Assembly (NCBI RefSeq): GCF_003182475.1
Contig: NZ_QGTS01000008.1
Coordinates: 212,003-276,002 of the forward strand
Length of the DNA stretch: 64,000 bases
Reading direction: 5' to 3'
Source of the DNA: Mangrovibacter plantisponsor
GTDB lineage: Bacteria; Pseudomonadota; Gammaproteobacteria; Enterobacterales; Enterobacteriaceae
Shown: positions 37,959 to 48,461 of the stretch, piece by piece
How positions within the stretch are numbered: position 1 is the first letter of the stretch
Layout: the number at the start of each line of letters is the position of its first letter
Notes under the pieces: model-generated
What the model was told of the DNA's origin: nothing
What the model saw: the letters and a program-made list of their open reading frames with translations, nothing else
Database searches by the model: none
Program-made: the position numbers and the translations under genes

Positions 37959-38441
37959 TTACAAAATGTCCTGCTTATTAAAGATATCATCTACCAGAAT
38001 TATGCCCTCCTGGGTGAGCAAACAGCTTTCAACTCGCCACCCCAGACTAATTAAAAACCAGATGTCATCACTATTCCTGACACTCTGGTGAGAATAGTCA
38101 GCGCCTTCTTTTTCAAGCTGGCTTAACTCAGCACCTGAAATTGACTGAACATTTTCCCCTGTTAGTGCTGGTGCAATAAATTCATACACCACACTTTTTG
38201 CGCCTTCATCAATATAGACCCGCTCAAACTGGAGATGCTTACCCACGAGGGCTCCCCTGGTACGGGAAGATAAACTCATAGCCTGGTCTTTCATGCGTTG
38301 AATATGCTGTACATAGTGCAGTCTTTGATGGCCGTTACCAAATTCAGCGGCACTGAGCACCGGCCTGTCATTGGCGGTTACTTTTAGCACCATTACCATG
38401 GCAGCGATAACCCCTATGCTGCCTATATTTTTCCAGTTAAT
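37959..38441 (-). CDS. Hypothetical exported/anchored protein, possibly with an ATT start
   Basis: The clear coding frame runs from ATG 38399 (146 residues). The frame is open further up: a strong GGGAGG lies about 8 bases before an in-frame ATT at 38441, and no Shine-Dalgarno precedes 38399. Starting at ATT adds 14 residues (NWKNIGSIGVIAAM) and completes a signal-like hydrophobic N-terminus. The body (LSSRTRGALVGKHLQFERVY, SISGAELSQLEKEG) has no family I recognise. ATT starts are rare (known in infC), so this is a proposal, with 38399 as the conservative choice. Confidence 0.5.
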   Translation of the reverse strand: MNWKNIGSIGVIAAMVMVLKVTANDRPVLSAAEFGNGHQRLHYVQHIQRMKDQAMSLSSRTRGALVGKHLQFERVYIDEGAKSVVYEFIAPALTGENVQSISGAELSQLEKEGADYSHQSVRNSDDIWFLISLGWRVESCLLTQEGIILVDDIFNKQDIL

Positions 38442-38707
38442 ATTCGTTTCCTCCCGGCAAGACTATATGGCGCCATACCACTTTAGCAAATGGAATAATC
38501 ACCACTAATATTTTGTTGCTGAAATTTGACTGGCAATACCCGCTCATACAGATATTTTGCACTGGCAATAAAATAAACAAACGGCATCAGGCAGCAATTG
38601 ATATATATCAACAGAATAAACACCGTGATTATTTACAGCCTGTTTTAAGAATTCGCGCCATATATGTTGCATAATTGCAACTTTCAGTCTCACTGACTTT
38701 AACTCAC

Positions 38708-38743
38708 AAAAAAAGCACACTGCCAAAGTAATTGACAGTGTGC
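38708..38743 (-). terminator. Terminator of the giant adhesin gene
   Basis: On the minus strand GCACACTGTC pairs with the GGCAGTGTGC arm (8 bp plus a mismatch) and is followed by a T-run (plus-strand A-run from 38708). It is 35-70 bases beyond the adhesin stop. Confidence 0.7.
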
Positions 38744-38776
38744 CAGTGGTTATATCTTACGACCAGCCAGAATTAC

Positions 38777-41700
38777 TTATGGCGTGGCGGTAAATTGCAT
38801 TTCATGAGAATACGCTTTTGAGTAGACATAAAACCCGGTAAACCTCATCCCGGCAGGAACTGTCCAGCTCCCTCTCTGGATACTCGAAGTAGAACCCGAG
38901 CTACCACAAACGAAGTCAGCAGCATCGCTGTAGTGGATAGTCAGTTTGGAGATAGTCACGCCCCCTGGTTCATAGGAGAAATTCCCCCATTCCACATCCA
39001 CTGATGTCACATTTTCCGTACTGGTTTGTCTCGCAGTACCACCGGTTCCGCCTGTTACCCCCTGGCTTGGGGTCCCCATGGCATCCACAATAGACCCACA
39101 GCGGAATGCCAGCATATTATCTGAACTAACCTGATACAGTTTGGAGTTATCTCCGGCCCGGCGTTCACCGAAGACTTCTGACCAGTCCGGGTCAACCACA
39201 GTCAGGCTGCCCTGAGAAGACATGGCTCCGTTGGTGGCAATAATGTTTGCCGAACCTGCACTAACGCCAGTCGCCAGACCAGAACTGCTGACTGTTGCTA
39301 CCGCATCGCTGCTGCTGCTCCATGTCACTTCATCTGAAACATCAACATCAGTGCCTTCTATCACGGCTGTTGCGGTGAATTGCAGGTTATCGCCTGGTAT
39401 CACGTATTCACTGGTCGGTGTGACAGTCAGTGATGTCCAGTTAACCACCAGTTCCACCTGAGTGCTGATTGACAGTGCGGTTCCGTCAACTTTTGGTGTC
39501 ACTGTTGCCATACCGGTTTCACTGCCTTTCAACGTCGCTTCATAAACACCTGGTTCAGATGCACTTTCTGCGACAGTCCCAACGGTAGTGCCGGTTACCC
39601 CTGTAACATCAAAGGTAATATCTGCTGCCCTGCCCGTTATTGCGTTATCCAGTTCATCCTTCAGCGTTAGCTGCACCAGTGCAGTGGTTGTGTTATCTGC
39701 CGGAATGCTTTCTGGCGTTGCCGTGATTGATGACTTCGTATCATCCGGTGTGAACGCCATAAAATTGGTGCTGGCATTCTGGCTGCTGCCGTTAATTGCC
39801 GCAGTAACCACTGTGGCGCCGGAGGTGGTGTTGGTCAGCGTCACAGAGGCTTCCCCGCTGGCGTTGGTATCTGCAGTTGGTGGGATGGTAGCGCCGTTAT
39901 CTGCACTGAAGTTTACCGTCACGCCCGGTACCGGGTTGCCAGAGGCATCGGTGACCGTCGCTTTCACCGCGTTGGTGTCCTCGCCATCGGCTTTGGCATC
40001 GTTATCGGTCACGACCAGTGCGCCGTCGATAATTTCGGCGGTGGTGTCATCCGGCACAAAGGTGGTGGTGACATCCTGGCTGCTACCGTTAATGGTTGCG
40101 GTAACCACCGTGGCTCCGGCGGCGGTGTTGGTCAGGGTCACTGCGGCAACACCCAGAACGTTGGTGTCTGCACTGGGCGGGATAGTGGCTCCGTTATCCG
40201 CGCTGAAGGTGACTGTCACACCCGGCACCGGGTTGCCGGAGGCATCGGTTACCGTGGCTTTCACTCTGTTGTGATCAGTGCCATTTGCCTTCGCGTTATC
40301 CTTCGTGACCACCAGTGCACCATCAATAATTTCAGCAGTGGTGTCATCCGGCACAAAGGTGGTGGTGACGTCCTGGCTGCTGCCGTTGATCGTCGCCGTC
40401 ACTACCGTGGCACCGGAGGTGGTGTTGGTCAGAGTGACAGTGGCAACACCGCTGGCGTCTGTGTCCGCGCTGGGCGGAATGGTGGCACCGTTACCGGCAC
40501 TGAAGGTAACCGCCACACCGGGAACCGGGTTGCCAGAGGCATCGGTTACCGTCGCTTTCACCGCATTGGTGTCCACACCGTCTGCTTTGGCATCGTTGTC
40601 GGTCACGACCAGGGCGCCGTCGATAATTTCGGCGGTGGTGTCATCCGGCACAAAAGTGGTGGTGACATCCTGGCTGCTGCCGTTGATCGTCGCCGTCACT
40701 ACCGTGGCACCGGAGGTGGTGTTGGTCAGGGTGACCGTGGCAACACCGCTGGCGTCGGTGTCCGCACTGGGCGGGATGGTGGCACCGTTACCGGCACTGA
40801 AAGTAACCGCCACACCGGGAACCGGGTTGCCGGAAGCATCGGTTACCGTCGCTTTCACCGCATTGGTGTCCACACCATCGGCTTTGGCATCGTTGTCGGT
40901 CACGACCAGGGCGCCGTCGATAATTTCGGCGGTGGTGTCATCCGGCACAAAGGTGGTGGTGACGTCCTGGCTGCTGCCGTTGATCGTCGCCGTCACTACC
41001 GTGCCACCGGCTTTGGTGTTGGTCAGGGTGACAGTGGCAACACCGCTGGCGTCGGTGTCCGCACTGGGCGGGATGGTGGCACCGTTACCGGCGCTGAAGG
41101 TGACCGCCACACCGGGTACCGGGTTGCCGGAGGCATCGGTTACCGTCGCTTTCACCGCATTGGTGTCCACGCCATCGGCTTTGGCATCGTTGTCGGTCAC
41201 GACCAGTGCGCCGTCGATAATTTCGGCGGTGGTGTCATCCGGCACAAAGGTGGTGGTGACGTCCTGGCTGCTGCCGTTGATCGTCGCCGTCACTACTGTG
41301 GATCCGGCTGCGGTATTCGTCAGTGTCACTGTGGCCACACCACTGGCATTAGTATCCGCACTGGGCGGGATGGTGGCACCGTTACTGGCACTGAAGGTAA
41401 CCGCCACACCCGGAACCGGGTTGCCGGAGGCATCGGTTACCGTCGCTTTCACCGCATTGGTGTCCACACCATCGGCTTTCGCATCGTTGTCGGTCACGAC
41501 CAGGGCGCCGTCGATAATTTCGGCGGTGGTGTCATCCGGCACAAAAGTGGTGGTGACGTTCTGGCTGCTGCCGTTAATCGCCGCCGTCACTACCGTGGCA
41601 CCGGCTTTGGTGTTGGTCAGCGTCACTGTGGCCACACCGCTGGCATCGGTGTCCGCACTGGGCGGGATGGTGGCACCGTTACTGGCGCTGAAGGTGACCG

Positions 41701-44700
41701 CCACACCCGGTACCGGGTTGCCGGAGGCATCGGTTACCGTCGCTTTCACCGCATTGGTGTCCACGCCATCGGCTTTGGCATCGTTGTCGGTCACAACCAG
41801 TGCGCCGTCGATAATTTCGGCCGTGGTGTCATCCGGCACAAAAGTGGTGGTGACGTCCTGGCTGCTGCCGTTGATCGTCGCCGTCACTACCGTTGCACCG
41901 GATTTGGTGTTGGTCAGGGTGACAGTGGCCACACCGCTGGCGTCTGTGTCCGCACTGGGTGGGATGGTGGCACCGTTACCGGCACTGAAGGTGACTGTGA
42001 CATTCGGTACCAGGTTACCCGAGGCATCGGTTACCGTCGCTTTCACTGCGTTGGTGTCCACGCCATCGGCTTTCGCACCGTTGTCGGTCACGACCAGGGC
42101 ACCGCTGATAATTTCTGCCGTGGTGTCATCCGGTACAAAGGTGGACACTTTCGCCGAAGTGGTACTCCCGTTCACCCGGGCAGTCACATGGTTATCACCA
42201 GCAACGGTACTGGTGAACGACACACTTGCCACACCAGAAGCGTTAGTGTCCTGAGATTGTGGTGTAGGGCCAGCCGCACCATCAGTTACCGTAAAGGTGA
42301 CCGTTGCGCCAGGCACCGGGTTACCGGAAGCGTCTTTTACGGTAGCACTCGCGGTATTCGCCTCGCTCCCGTTAGCTTTCGCACCACTGGTCACGGTGAA
42401 ATCGCTGTCGGCGATGGCAGCCGTGCCGCCATCAGGCACAAAGGACGAGGTTTTGGCGGCTGTCGTATTACCGTTCACACTGGCAGTAACCTGGTTATCG
42501 CCAGCAACTGTACTGACTAACGCGCCACTTACCACACCCGAACTATTGGTTGGGAATGTTTGTGTCGCAGGCGTCGCTGCGCCGCTCGTCACGCTAAAGG
42601 TGACATCAACACCAGGCACAACGTTGCCATTGGCATCTTTCACTATGGCATTCAGGGCGTTGGAGTCGGCGTTATTCGCCAGTGCGCCACTGGCCACGGT
42701 GAAGTCGGTATCAGTAATTGTTGCCGTGGTGTCATCGGGCACAAAGGTGGTGGTGACATCCTGGCTGCTGCTGTTTATCGATGCCGTCACTACCGTGGCA
42801 CCGGAGGTGGTGTTGGTCAGGGTCACTGTGGCAACACCGCTGGCGTCGGTATCCGCACTGGGCGGAATGGTGGCACCGTTACCGGCACTGAAGGTGACCG
42901 TCATACCCGGCACCGGGTTGCCTGAGGCATCGGTTACCGTCGCTTTCACCGCATTGGTGGCAGAACCATCCGCTACAGCGTTATCGTCAGTGACAACCAG
43001 TGCACCGTCGATAATTTCGGCCGTGGTGTCATCCGCCTTAAAGGTGGTGGTGACATTCTGGCTGCTGCTGTTTATCGATGCAGTCACTACCGTGGCACCA
43101 GATTTGGTGTTGGTCAGGGTGACCGTGGCAACACCGCTGGCGTCGGTGTCTGCACTGGGTTGAATACTGCCACTGTTATCCGCACCAAAGGTAACCGTCA
43201 GACCCGGTACCGGGTTACCTGATGCATCGGTTACTGTGGCTTTCACCTGGTTAGTGGCTGTGCCGTTCGCAACTGCATTATCGCGGGTGACAACCAGTGC
43301 ACCATCGATGATTTCTGCAGTGGTGTCATCCGGCACAAAGGTGGTGGTGACATTCTGGCTGCTGCCGTTAATCGTCGCAGTAACCACTGTGGTTCCGGCG
43401 GCCGTATTGGTCAGCGTCACTGTAGCAACACCACTGGCATCGGTATCCGCACTGGGCGGGATGGCCGCGCCGTTATTGGCACTGAAATTCACTGTAACAC
43501 CGGGTACCAGGTTACCAGAGGCATCAGTGACTGTCGCTTTCACTTCATTGGTGTCTGTACCGTCTGCTTTGGCGCCATCTTTTGTCACGACTAATGCGCC
43601 GCTGACAATGACTGCCGTGGTGTCATCGGGCACAAAGGTGGTGGTGACATCCTGGCTGCTGCTGTTTATAGAGGCAGTCACTACCGTGGCACCAGACAGC
43701 GTGTTGGACAGCGTGACTGTGGCAACACCGCTGGCATCGGTATCCGCACTGGGCGGGATAGTGGCGCCGTTACTGGCACTGAAGGTGACCGTCATACCCG
43801 GAACCGGGTTGCCTGAAGCATCCGTTACCGTCGCCTGTACCTCGTTGGTTGCCGAACCATCCGCTTTTGCGTTATCGCGGGCAACAGACAGCGCCCCGTC
43901 GATGATTTCTGCGGTGGTGTCATCCGGTACAAAGGTAGTGGTGACATTCTGGCTGCTGCCGTTAATCGCTGCGGTAACCACCGTGGCTCCGGCTGTCGTG
44001 TTAGTCAGCGTTACTGTGGCCACACCACTGGCATCGGTATCCGCACTGGCAGGAATTGTGGCGCCGTTATCCGCACCAAAATTCACGGTTACATTCGGCA
44101 CCGGGTTGCCGGAAGCATCGGTTACCGTCGCTTTTACTTCATTAGTGGCGGTGCCATTCGCTACGGCGTTATCCCGGGTAACAACCAGCGCACCATCGAT
44201 AATTTCTGCGGTAGTGTCATCCGCTTTAAAAGTGGTGGTGACATTCTGGCTGCTGCTGTTTATAGATGCAGTGACCACTGTGGCACCAGATGCCGTGTTA
44301 GTCAGGGTCACAGAGGCCTCGCCACTGGCATTAGTGTCGGCAGTTGCCGGAATACTGGCTCCGTGGTCGGCGCTGAAACTCACCGTTACACCTGAAACCG
44401 GGTTTCCTGAAGCATCCGTTACCGTCGCTTTTACTTCATTACTTGCCGTACCATCAGCGACGGCATTGTCCCGGGTGATAACCAGCGCACCATCGGCAAT
44501 TTCTGCCGTGGTTTCATCAGGTACGAAAGTGGTGCTTACTGTCTGGCTGCTGCCATTGATACTTGCGCTCACCGATGTTGCACCTGCTTTTGTATTGGTG
44601 AGCGTTGTGCTGGCTTCACCACTATTGTTAGTGGTTGCTGTAGCTGCGATGGTTGCGCCGTTATCGGCACTGAAATTTACCGTAACGCCGGGCACCAGGT

Positions 44701-47092
44701 TACCGGAGGCATCGGTCACGGTGGCTTTCACCGCATTGGTATCGGCACCATTGGCCTTCGCGTTATCCTTCGTCACCACCAGGGCTCCGGGGAGGATCTC
44801 TGCTGTACCAAGATCAGGCTTGAAGGTGGTGTCGGCACTGTCGCTGCTGCCATTCACTGCCGCTGTTACCGTTGCCACACCGGACTCATTGTTAGTCAGC
44901 CCGGTTTCTGCCGTACCTGTATCATCGGTTACTGCTGTAGCGCTGGTGACAACGGCTCCGTGGTTTGCTGTAAACGTAACTGCAACACCAGGTACCGGGT
45001 TTTCAAAGGTATCAACTACCGTTGCGGCAACAATATTCTGCTCACTGCCATCAGCAATGGCATTATTGTGAACCACTTCGAGCCCGCCATCGGCCAGGGT
45101 AGCTGTTGTGCTGTCAGCTTCGAATGACACACTGCCAGACTTGTAGTTACCGTTAACCAGTGTTGCCGTTACGGTGCCATCATTAGCGGCTTTACTGCGC
45201 AGGCGTACTGAAGCCTGCCCCAAACTGTTGGTGTTCACGGTCAGGGCATGATCATTGCTTTGACCACCAGACGTAAACAAGGTACCGCCAGGCTGGCCAT
45301 CCAGCATAACCAGGCCATCCACCTCAAACGTTACCGGTTGAGCAACCAGAGGGGCATTCTGTTCATTCCGCACATTCGCAACAATGGTGAAGTAATCCGC
45401 GTTATTCGCCGGTTGTTTTGCTGACGGAGAGATATCCAGTGAAGTAATAATATTTTGTGAAGGTGTTACCTTAAGGGTCGATTTGGCGGTATTGGAACGG
45501 TTGTCGTTGTTATCAATCGCCACTGCGGAGATAGTGTAACTTTGCGGTGCTGCGCTACGGTTGTTGTAGACGTAAGCAGGCATGGTCACTTCGATATCTG
45601 TCATCGACACTTCGCGGAATGAACCGCCATTGGCGATAAAGTCAGATGACGCTGTCCATTCCACATCTTTCACACCATATTTTGCCCGCGAGACAGTCAG
45701 GGAAAGCGGCACTGTTTCTGCTGCTTCTGCGGACACCTCCACTGGCAGCGCAATACGGATTAAATCCTGCTTGCGGTATTGCATAACGATGTCGTAATTA
45801 CGGTCAACAATGTCATAGCGGCTGCCCATCAGACTCCGTTGCATATCAACATAAGCCGGGTCAATTTGCTGGCGCCATGGCGTACCCAGGCGATAGGTCA
45901 CATCCATAGAGAGGCGGGTGTCCTGTTCATCGCCAGTTGCACGTTCACCTTTGATAGTCAGCAAAGGTACCGGGGTATAACTCACCCCAAATGTGACTGC
46001 TGAAGGGTCATCTTTCAGGTCATCCGGAGTGGTACCGGTACCTAAATCTATCCCGTCACCATAATATTTTTCATATTTGATACTGGCGCCCAGTTGTGGG
46101 TAAGCGGGCAAGTAGCCTTCCGCACGGATATCAAAACCATTTGCCGGTCGTTCATCATAATCCTGCATGCTGTCCAGTACGGACTGATGCCAGTTGGTCA
46201 GCCTGAAATAACCGTTCATGCCTAATTTCAGGTAATCAGTCCAGGCTTCACCACCAACCCCAAGCCTGGCGTTATGGCCGGTGTTGTCATAATCATAAAA
46301 TGTGTTAACGCCGTACATCCAGTCGTTGACATACCACCGATACCCCATCCCCACATTATATGTGTGGCGGTCATCGTTATCGTGCAATCCAATCTGGGTG
46401 AAGAATAAATTGTTCTGGTCTTCATATACCGGTAACAGAAAATCGCCAGAGATCTTCTGGTCAAAACCCAGCGAAATCTTCGCGGTTCCCCATTGATTTA
46501 ACCAGTCGTTAATCTGCTGGTTAATCATCCCCTCCCCCATACTGCGGGCATAATCAAGGGATGCCTGAGATGCATCTTCAGTTGACAACATCTCACCGGC
46601 CTGTACGGCGGTAGAAGCCCAGAAATTGCTTTGCGCGTCACCCGACTGCTGGTTTTCAGTTTGCTCAGAATGAGTTGCGTCGCTTTCGGGCGCGGCAGTG
46701 CTATTTTGAGTATCACTGCCTAATGCGGGTAAGGCCGTAGGAGAAGAAGATAAAGATGGAGGTGAAGAGAAACTTTCACCAGCGGTGGGCGCAGACCAAA
46801 AAGATGCTGCTTCATGATTTGTTTCACTGCCCGCAGGGGTTGCGGGGGAACGGGCACCTTCATTATCCGGGACAGATAATTCGGCTTCAGTAGGCGGTTG
46901 TTGTGGACTGCCCCGGCCATCTATCAGTGAATCAAGCCCCTGAATCGTATTATCCATCCAGGCATCATTTGCCTCGTACTCAGCAGCCCGGGCAACTGAT
47001 ACCGTTGTGAATAGCAACGGCATTACGATTTGGAATATTAACAATCCCCAGGCCGTTATTCTCATTCCTTTAGGAGGAATATAATTTTTCAT
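38777..47092 (-). CDS. Giant inverse autotransporter adhesin (intimin/invasin family)
   Basis: About 2771 residues. Signal peptide to about residue 36 (GLLIFQIVMPLLFTTVSVARA), then a Ser/Pro/Thr-rich linker (about 50-170), then the intimin-type beta barrel (about 175-440; LGFDQKISGDFLLPVY, GYRWYVNDWMYGVNTFYDYD). After it come about 20 Ig-like Big_1 domains, many of exactly 99 residues, one Big_2 domain (YVIPGDNLQFTATAV), and a C-terminal domain of about 125 residues containing three Cys. The barrel sits in the outer membrane and the Ig rod projects the tip. No LysM domain seen. A start at 47182 adds 30 residues; 47092 gives a typical inverse-autotransporter signal. Confidence 0.92.
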   Translation of the reverse strand: MKNYIPPKGMRITAWGLLIFQIVMPLLFTTVSVARAAEYEANDAWMDNTIQGLDSLIDGRGSPQQPPTEAELSVPDNEGARSPATPAGSETNHEAASFWSAPTAGESFSSPPSLSSSPTALPALGSDTQNSTAAPESDATHSEQTENQQSGDAQSNFWASTAVQAGEMLSTEDASQASLDYARSMGEGMINQQINDWLNQWGTAKISLGFDQKISGDFLLPVYEDQNNLFFTQIGLHDNDDRHTYNVGMGYRWYVNDWMYGVNTFYDYDNTGHNARLGVGGEAWTDYLKLGMNGYFRLTNWHQSVLDSMQDYDERPANGFDIRAEGYLPAYPQLGASIKYEKYYGDGIDLGTGTTPDDLKDDPSAVTFGVSYTPVPLLTIKGERATGDEQDTRLSMDVTYRLGTPWRQQIDPAYVDMQRSLMGSRYDIVDRNYDIVMQYRKQDLIRIALPVEVSAEAAETVPLSLTVSRAKYGVKDVEWTASSDFIANGGSFREVSMTDIEVTMPAYVYNNRSAAPQSYTISAVAIDNNDNRSNTAKSTLKVTPSQNIITSLDISPSAKQPANNADYFTIVANVRNEQNAPLVAQPVTFEVDGLVMLDGQPGGTLFTSGGQSNDHALTVNTNSLGQASVRLRSKAANDGTVTATLVNGNYKSGSVSFEADSTTATLADGGLEVVHNNAIADGSEQNIVAATVVDTFENPVPGVAVTFTANHGAVVTSATAVTDDTGTAETGLTNNESGVATVTAAVNGSSDSADTTFKPDLGTAEILPGALVVTKDNAKANGADTNAVKATVTDASGNLVPGVTVNFSADNGATIAATATTNNSGEASTTLTNTKAGATSVSASINGSSQTVSTTFVPDETTAEIADGALVITRDNAVADGTASNEVKATVTDASGNPVSGVTVSFSADHGASIPATADTNASGEASVTLTNTASGATVVTASINSSSQNVTTTFKADDTTAEIIDGALVVTRDNAVANGTATNEVKATVTDASGNPVPNVTVNFGADNGATIPASADTDASGVATVTLTNTTAGATVVTAAINGSSQNVTTTFVPDDTTAEIIDGALSVARDNAKADGSATNEVQATVTDASGNPVPGMTVTFSASNGATIPPSADTDASGVATVTLSNTLSGATVVTASINSSSQDVTTTFVPDDTTAVIVSGALVVTKDGAKADGTDTNEVKATVTDASGNLVPGVTVNFSANNGAAIPPSADTDASGVATVTLTNTAAGTTVVTATINGSSQNVTTTFVPDDTTAEIIDGALVVTRDNAVANGTATNQVKATVTDASGNPVPGLTVTFGADNSGSIQPSADTDASGVATVTLTNTKSGATVVTASINSSSQNVTTTFKADDTTAEIIDGALVVTDDNAVADGSATNAVKATVTDASGNPVPGMTVTFSAGNGATIPPSADTDASGVATVTLTNTTSGATVVTASINSSSQDVTTTFVPDDTTATITDTDFTVASGALANNADSNALNAIVKDANGNVVPGVDVTFSVTSGAATPATQTFPTNSSGVVSGALVSTVAGDNQVTASVNGNTTAAKTSSFVPDGGTAAIADSDFTVTSGAKANGSEANTASATVKDASGNPVPGATVTFTVTDGAAGPTPQSQDTNASGVASVSFTSTVAGDNHVTARVNGSTTSAKVSTFVPDDTTAEIISGALVVTDNGAKADGVDTNAVKATVTDASGNLVPNVTVTFSAGNGATIPPSADTDASGVATVTLTNTKSGATVVTATINGSSQDVTTTFVPDDTTAEIIDGALVVTDNDAKADGVDTNAVKATVTDASGNPVPGVAVTFSASNGATIPPSADTDASGVATVTLTNTKAGATVVTAAINGSSQNVTTTFVPDDTTAEIIDGALVVTDNDAKADGVDTNAVKATVTDASGNPVPGVAVTFSASNGATIPPSADTNASGVATVTLTNTAAGSTVVTATINGSSQDVTTTFVPDDTTAEIIDGALVVTDNDAKADGVDTNAVKATVTDASGNPVPGVAVTFSAGNGATIPPSADTDASGVATVTLTNTKAGGTVVTATINGSSQDVTTTFVPDDTTAEIIDGALVVTDNDAKADGVDTNAVKATVTDASGNPVPGVAVTFSAGNGATIPPSADTDASGVATVTLTNTTSGATVVTATINGSSQDVTTTFVPDDTTAEIIDGALVVTDNDAKADGVDTNAVKATVTDASGNPVPGVAVTFSAGNGATIPPSADTDASGVATVTLTNTTSGATVVTATINGSSQDVTTTFVPDDTTAEIIDGALVVTKDNAKANGTDHNRVKATVTDASGNPVPGVTVTFSADNGATIPPSADTNVLGVAAVTLTNTAAGATVVTATINGSSQDVTTTFVPDDTTAEIIDGALVVTDNDAKADGEDTNAVKATVTDASGNPVPGVTVNFSADNGATIPPTADTNASGEASVTLTNTTSGATVVTAAINGSSQNASTNFMAFTPDDTKSSITATPESIPADNTTTALVQLTLKDELDNAITGRAADITFDVTGVTGTTVGTVAESASEPGVYEATLKGSETGMATVTPKVDGTALSISTQVELVVNWTSLTVTPTSEYVIPGDNLQFTATAVIEGTDVDVSDEVTWSSSSDAVATVSSSGLATGVSAGSANIIATNGAMSSQGSLTVVDPDWSEVFGERRAGDNSKLYQVSSDNMLAFRCGSIVDAMGTPSQGVTGGTGGTARQTSTENVTSVDVEWGNFSYEPGGVTISKLTIHYSDAADFVCGSSGSTSSIQRGSWTVPAGMRFTGFYVYSKAYSHEMQFTATP
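39740..45450 (-). repeat. Tandem Ig-domain repeats of the adhesin (period about 297 bp)
   Basis: About 20 successive Big_1-coding units. Between roughly 40320 and 42100 the units keep an exact 297-base spacing and differ at only a few positions (five carry VTDNDAKADGVDTNAVKA in a row), while the first and last units are more diverged. This indicates recent expansion or homogenisation by recombination in the middle block. Confidence 0.9.
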
Positions 47093-47822
47093 AGAAAATA
47101 ACCATAGAAAACCCGTCACCAGCTTGCGCAAGGCAAATCTGTGCGAGGAAAAGGAAAGATATGAGAAAAAATCAGGTAACATTCAACAGCAGATTAATTC
47201 TCCTCATTGAATATTCAGTAGCCCTGCAAATTCAAATTAAAAGGCGCCGCAGATACGCCCCTTCATTCTGCACCCAAATAAAATACTCACTTGCTACTTT
47301 GCCATTTTTACCAACGCCATCGATATGGTTCATCCCGTACCCTTAATAAAAAACCAGGCTTACCTGAAGTGCTGCCGCAAGTAAGGCATGGTTAAATTAA
47401 CCCACATTCTTGTTAACACGTTATCTGCAAACTTTGCGCACAATTACTTAAAAAGCAGTTCAGGTAAACACAACACTTCAAATAAAAAAATGTCCTGTCC
47501 ACATATGAAGTGACACAGCAAATATATTCAAGGCGTTGCGAATTATGATCTATGCAGAAATGGAAAATTAAATAAAATCATATTTCGCATTACCTTGCCA
47601 TTAGCTTTTACTAAATAGCTCAACAGAGATAACCAGCAATAAGCTCTTCCCTCACTCGCAAAGGAAATGTCACAGCAAATAGATATCAGGCCTATGAGCA
47701 CCTGCCGGAATTAATACCAGCAAGTATTGCTATTACCATAACCCGGTAGCCATTGAATACAGAACCAGAACTGTTCTGCCGATTCCATGGTGATACCCCC
47801 CCCAAAACAGGGAGCACACTGC
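47093..47822. other. Adhesin upstream region
   Basis: About 730 AT-rich bases between the adhesin gene and the next minus-strand lipoprotein gene. No convincing coding sequence. It should contain the adhesin promoter; the long AT-rich leader would suit H-NS silencing (inference). Confidence 0.5.
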
Positions 47823-48269
47823 CTATTGAGGTAGTTCGCTAATTTTATTCCGGATCAATTTATAGGCTGAATACTGAACCCGTGAGCATAGCGTATGCAG
47901 CTTCATTTCAAGTGCTCTGCGATACATTTCCCGGGCATCTTTATCCATAATATTTTTGTTGCGGTTGAAAAAATCATATCCGTCGCCAATTATGGTGTAT
48001 TCATCAGCATACTGGTCGTAATCTTTATCATGATTTTTTTTGATTAGATTAAGGTAGTCAATACATAAACTATTTGAAGAGTTGGTTGTCTTACCATCCG
48101 TTAGTGCGGTATTGCCCGCGGGGGGGATTGAATTTGCATCGGCTATTGCCGCATTTTGTAACGCGTTTGCATCAACCGCCTGCACATTGCTCTGCTCATG
48201 GTTTGAACAGGCATTGAGAAAAGAAAACATTGCCAGAAAAATAATTCGCTTCAATACCTGGCTAAACAT
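47823..48269 (-). CDS. Small lipoprotein, paralogue A of a pair
   Basis: 148 residues with lipobox AMFSFLNAC; Ser follows the Cys, favouring the outer membrane. A variable linker (residues about 22-70) leads to a conserved C-terminal domain: CIDYLNLIKKNHDKDYDQYA, YTIIGDGYDFFNRNKNIMDK, DAREMYRRALEMKLHTLCSR, YSAYKLIRNKI. It shares this domain with the gene 190 bases upstream. ATG 48269 has AAGGA at 8 bases; in-frame ATGs at 48290 and 48278 are weaker. The family is unknown to me. Confidence 0.65.
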   Translation of the reverse strand: MFSQVLKRIIFLAMFSFLNACSNHEQSNVQAVDANALQNAAIADANSIPPAGNTALTDGKTTNSSNSLCIDYLNLIKKNHDKDYDQYADEYTIIGDGYDFFNRNKNIMDKDAREMYRRALEMKLHTLCSRVQYSAYKLIRNKISELPQ

Positions 48270-48461
48270 TTTATGCATCCTTATCAACATTTTTTACTGA
48301 GCTTGTGTGTAACAACCTGGCACTACTGTCACCTGTAAACATACAGGCGGTACGATGCATCCCACGGAAAACTGCCACCGTAAAACATTGTTCATTTAAC
48401 AACCAACACATCCCATGACTTTATTAAAAAACCATGGGATGAGTAAATCACCATCTGGAAA

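Noticed and set aside
40271..45071. Very long plus-strand reading frames opposite the adhesin gene
   Set aside because: They arise because the adhesin repeat unit (297 bases) is a multiple of three and lacks stops on the other strand. They have no ribosome sites, signal or conserved content; the minus-strand frame has a signal peptide, barrel and Ig domains.
39740..45450. Regular direct repeats as a possible CRISPR array
   Set aside because: The units are 297 bases long, coding and contiguous; there are no short repeats with unique spacers and no cas genes.
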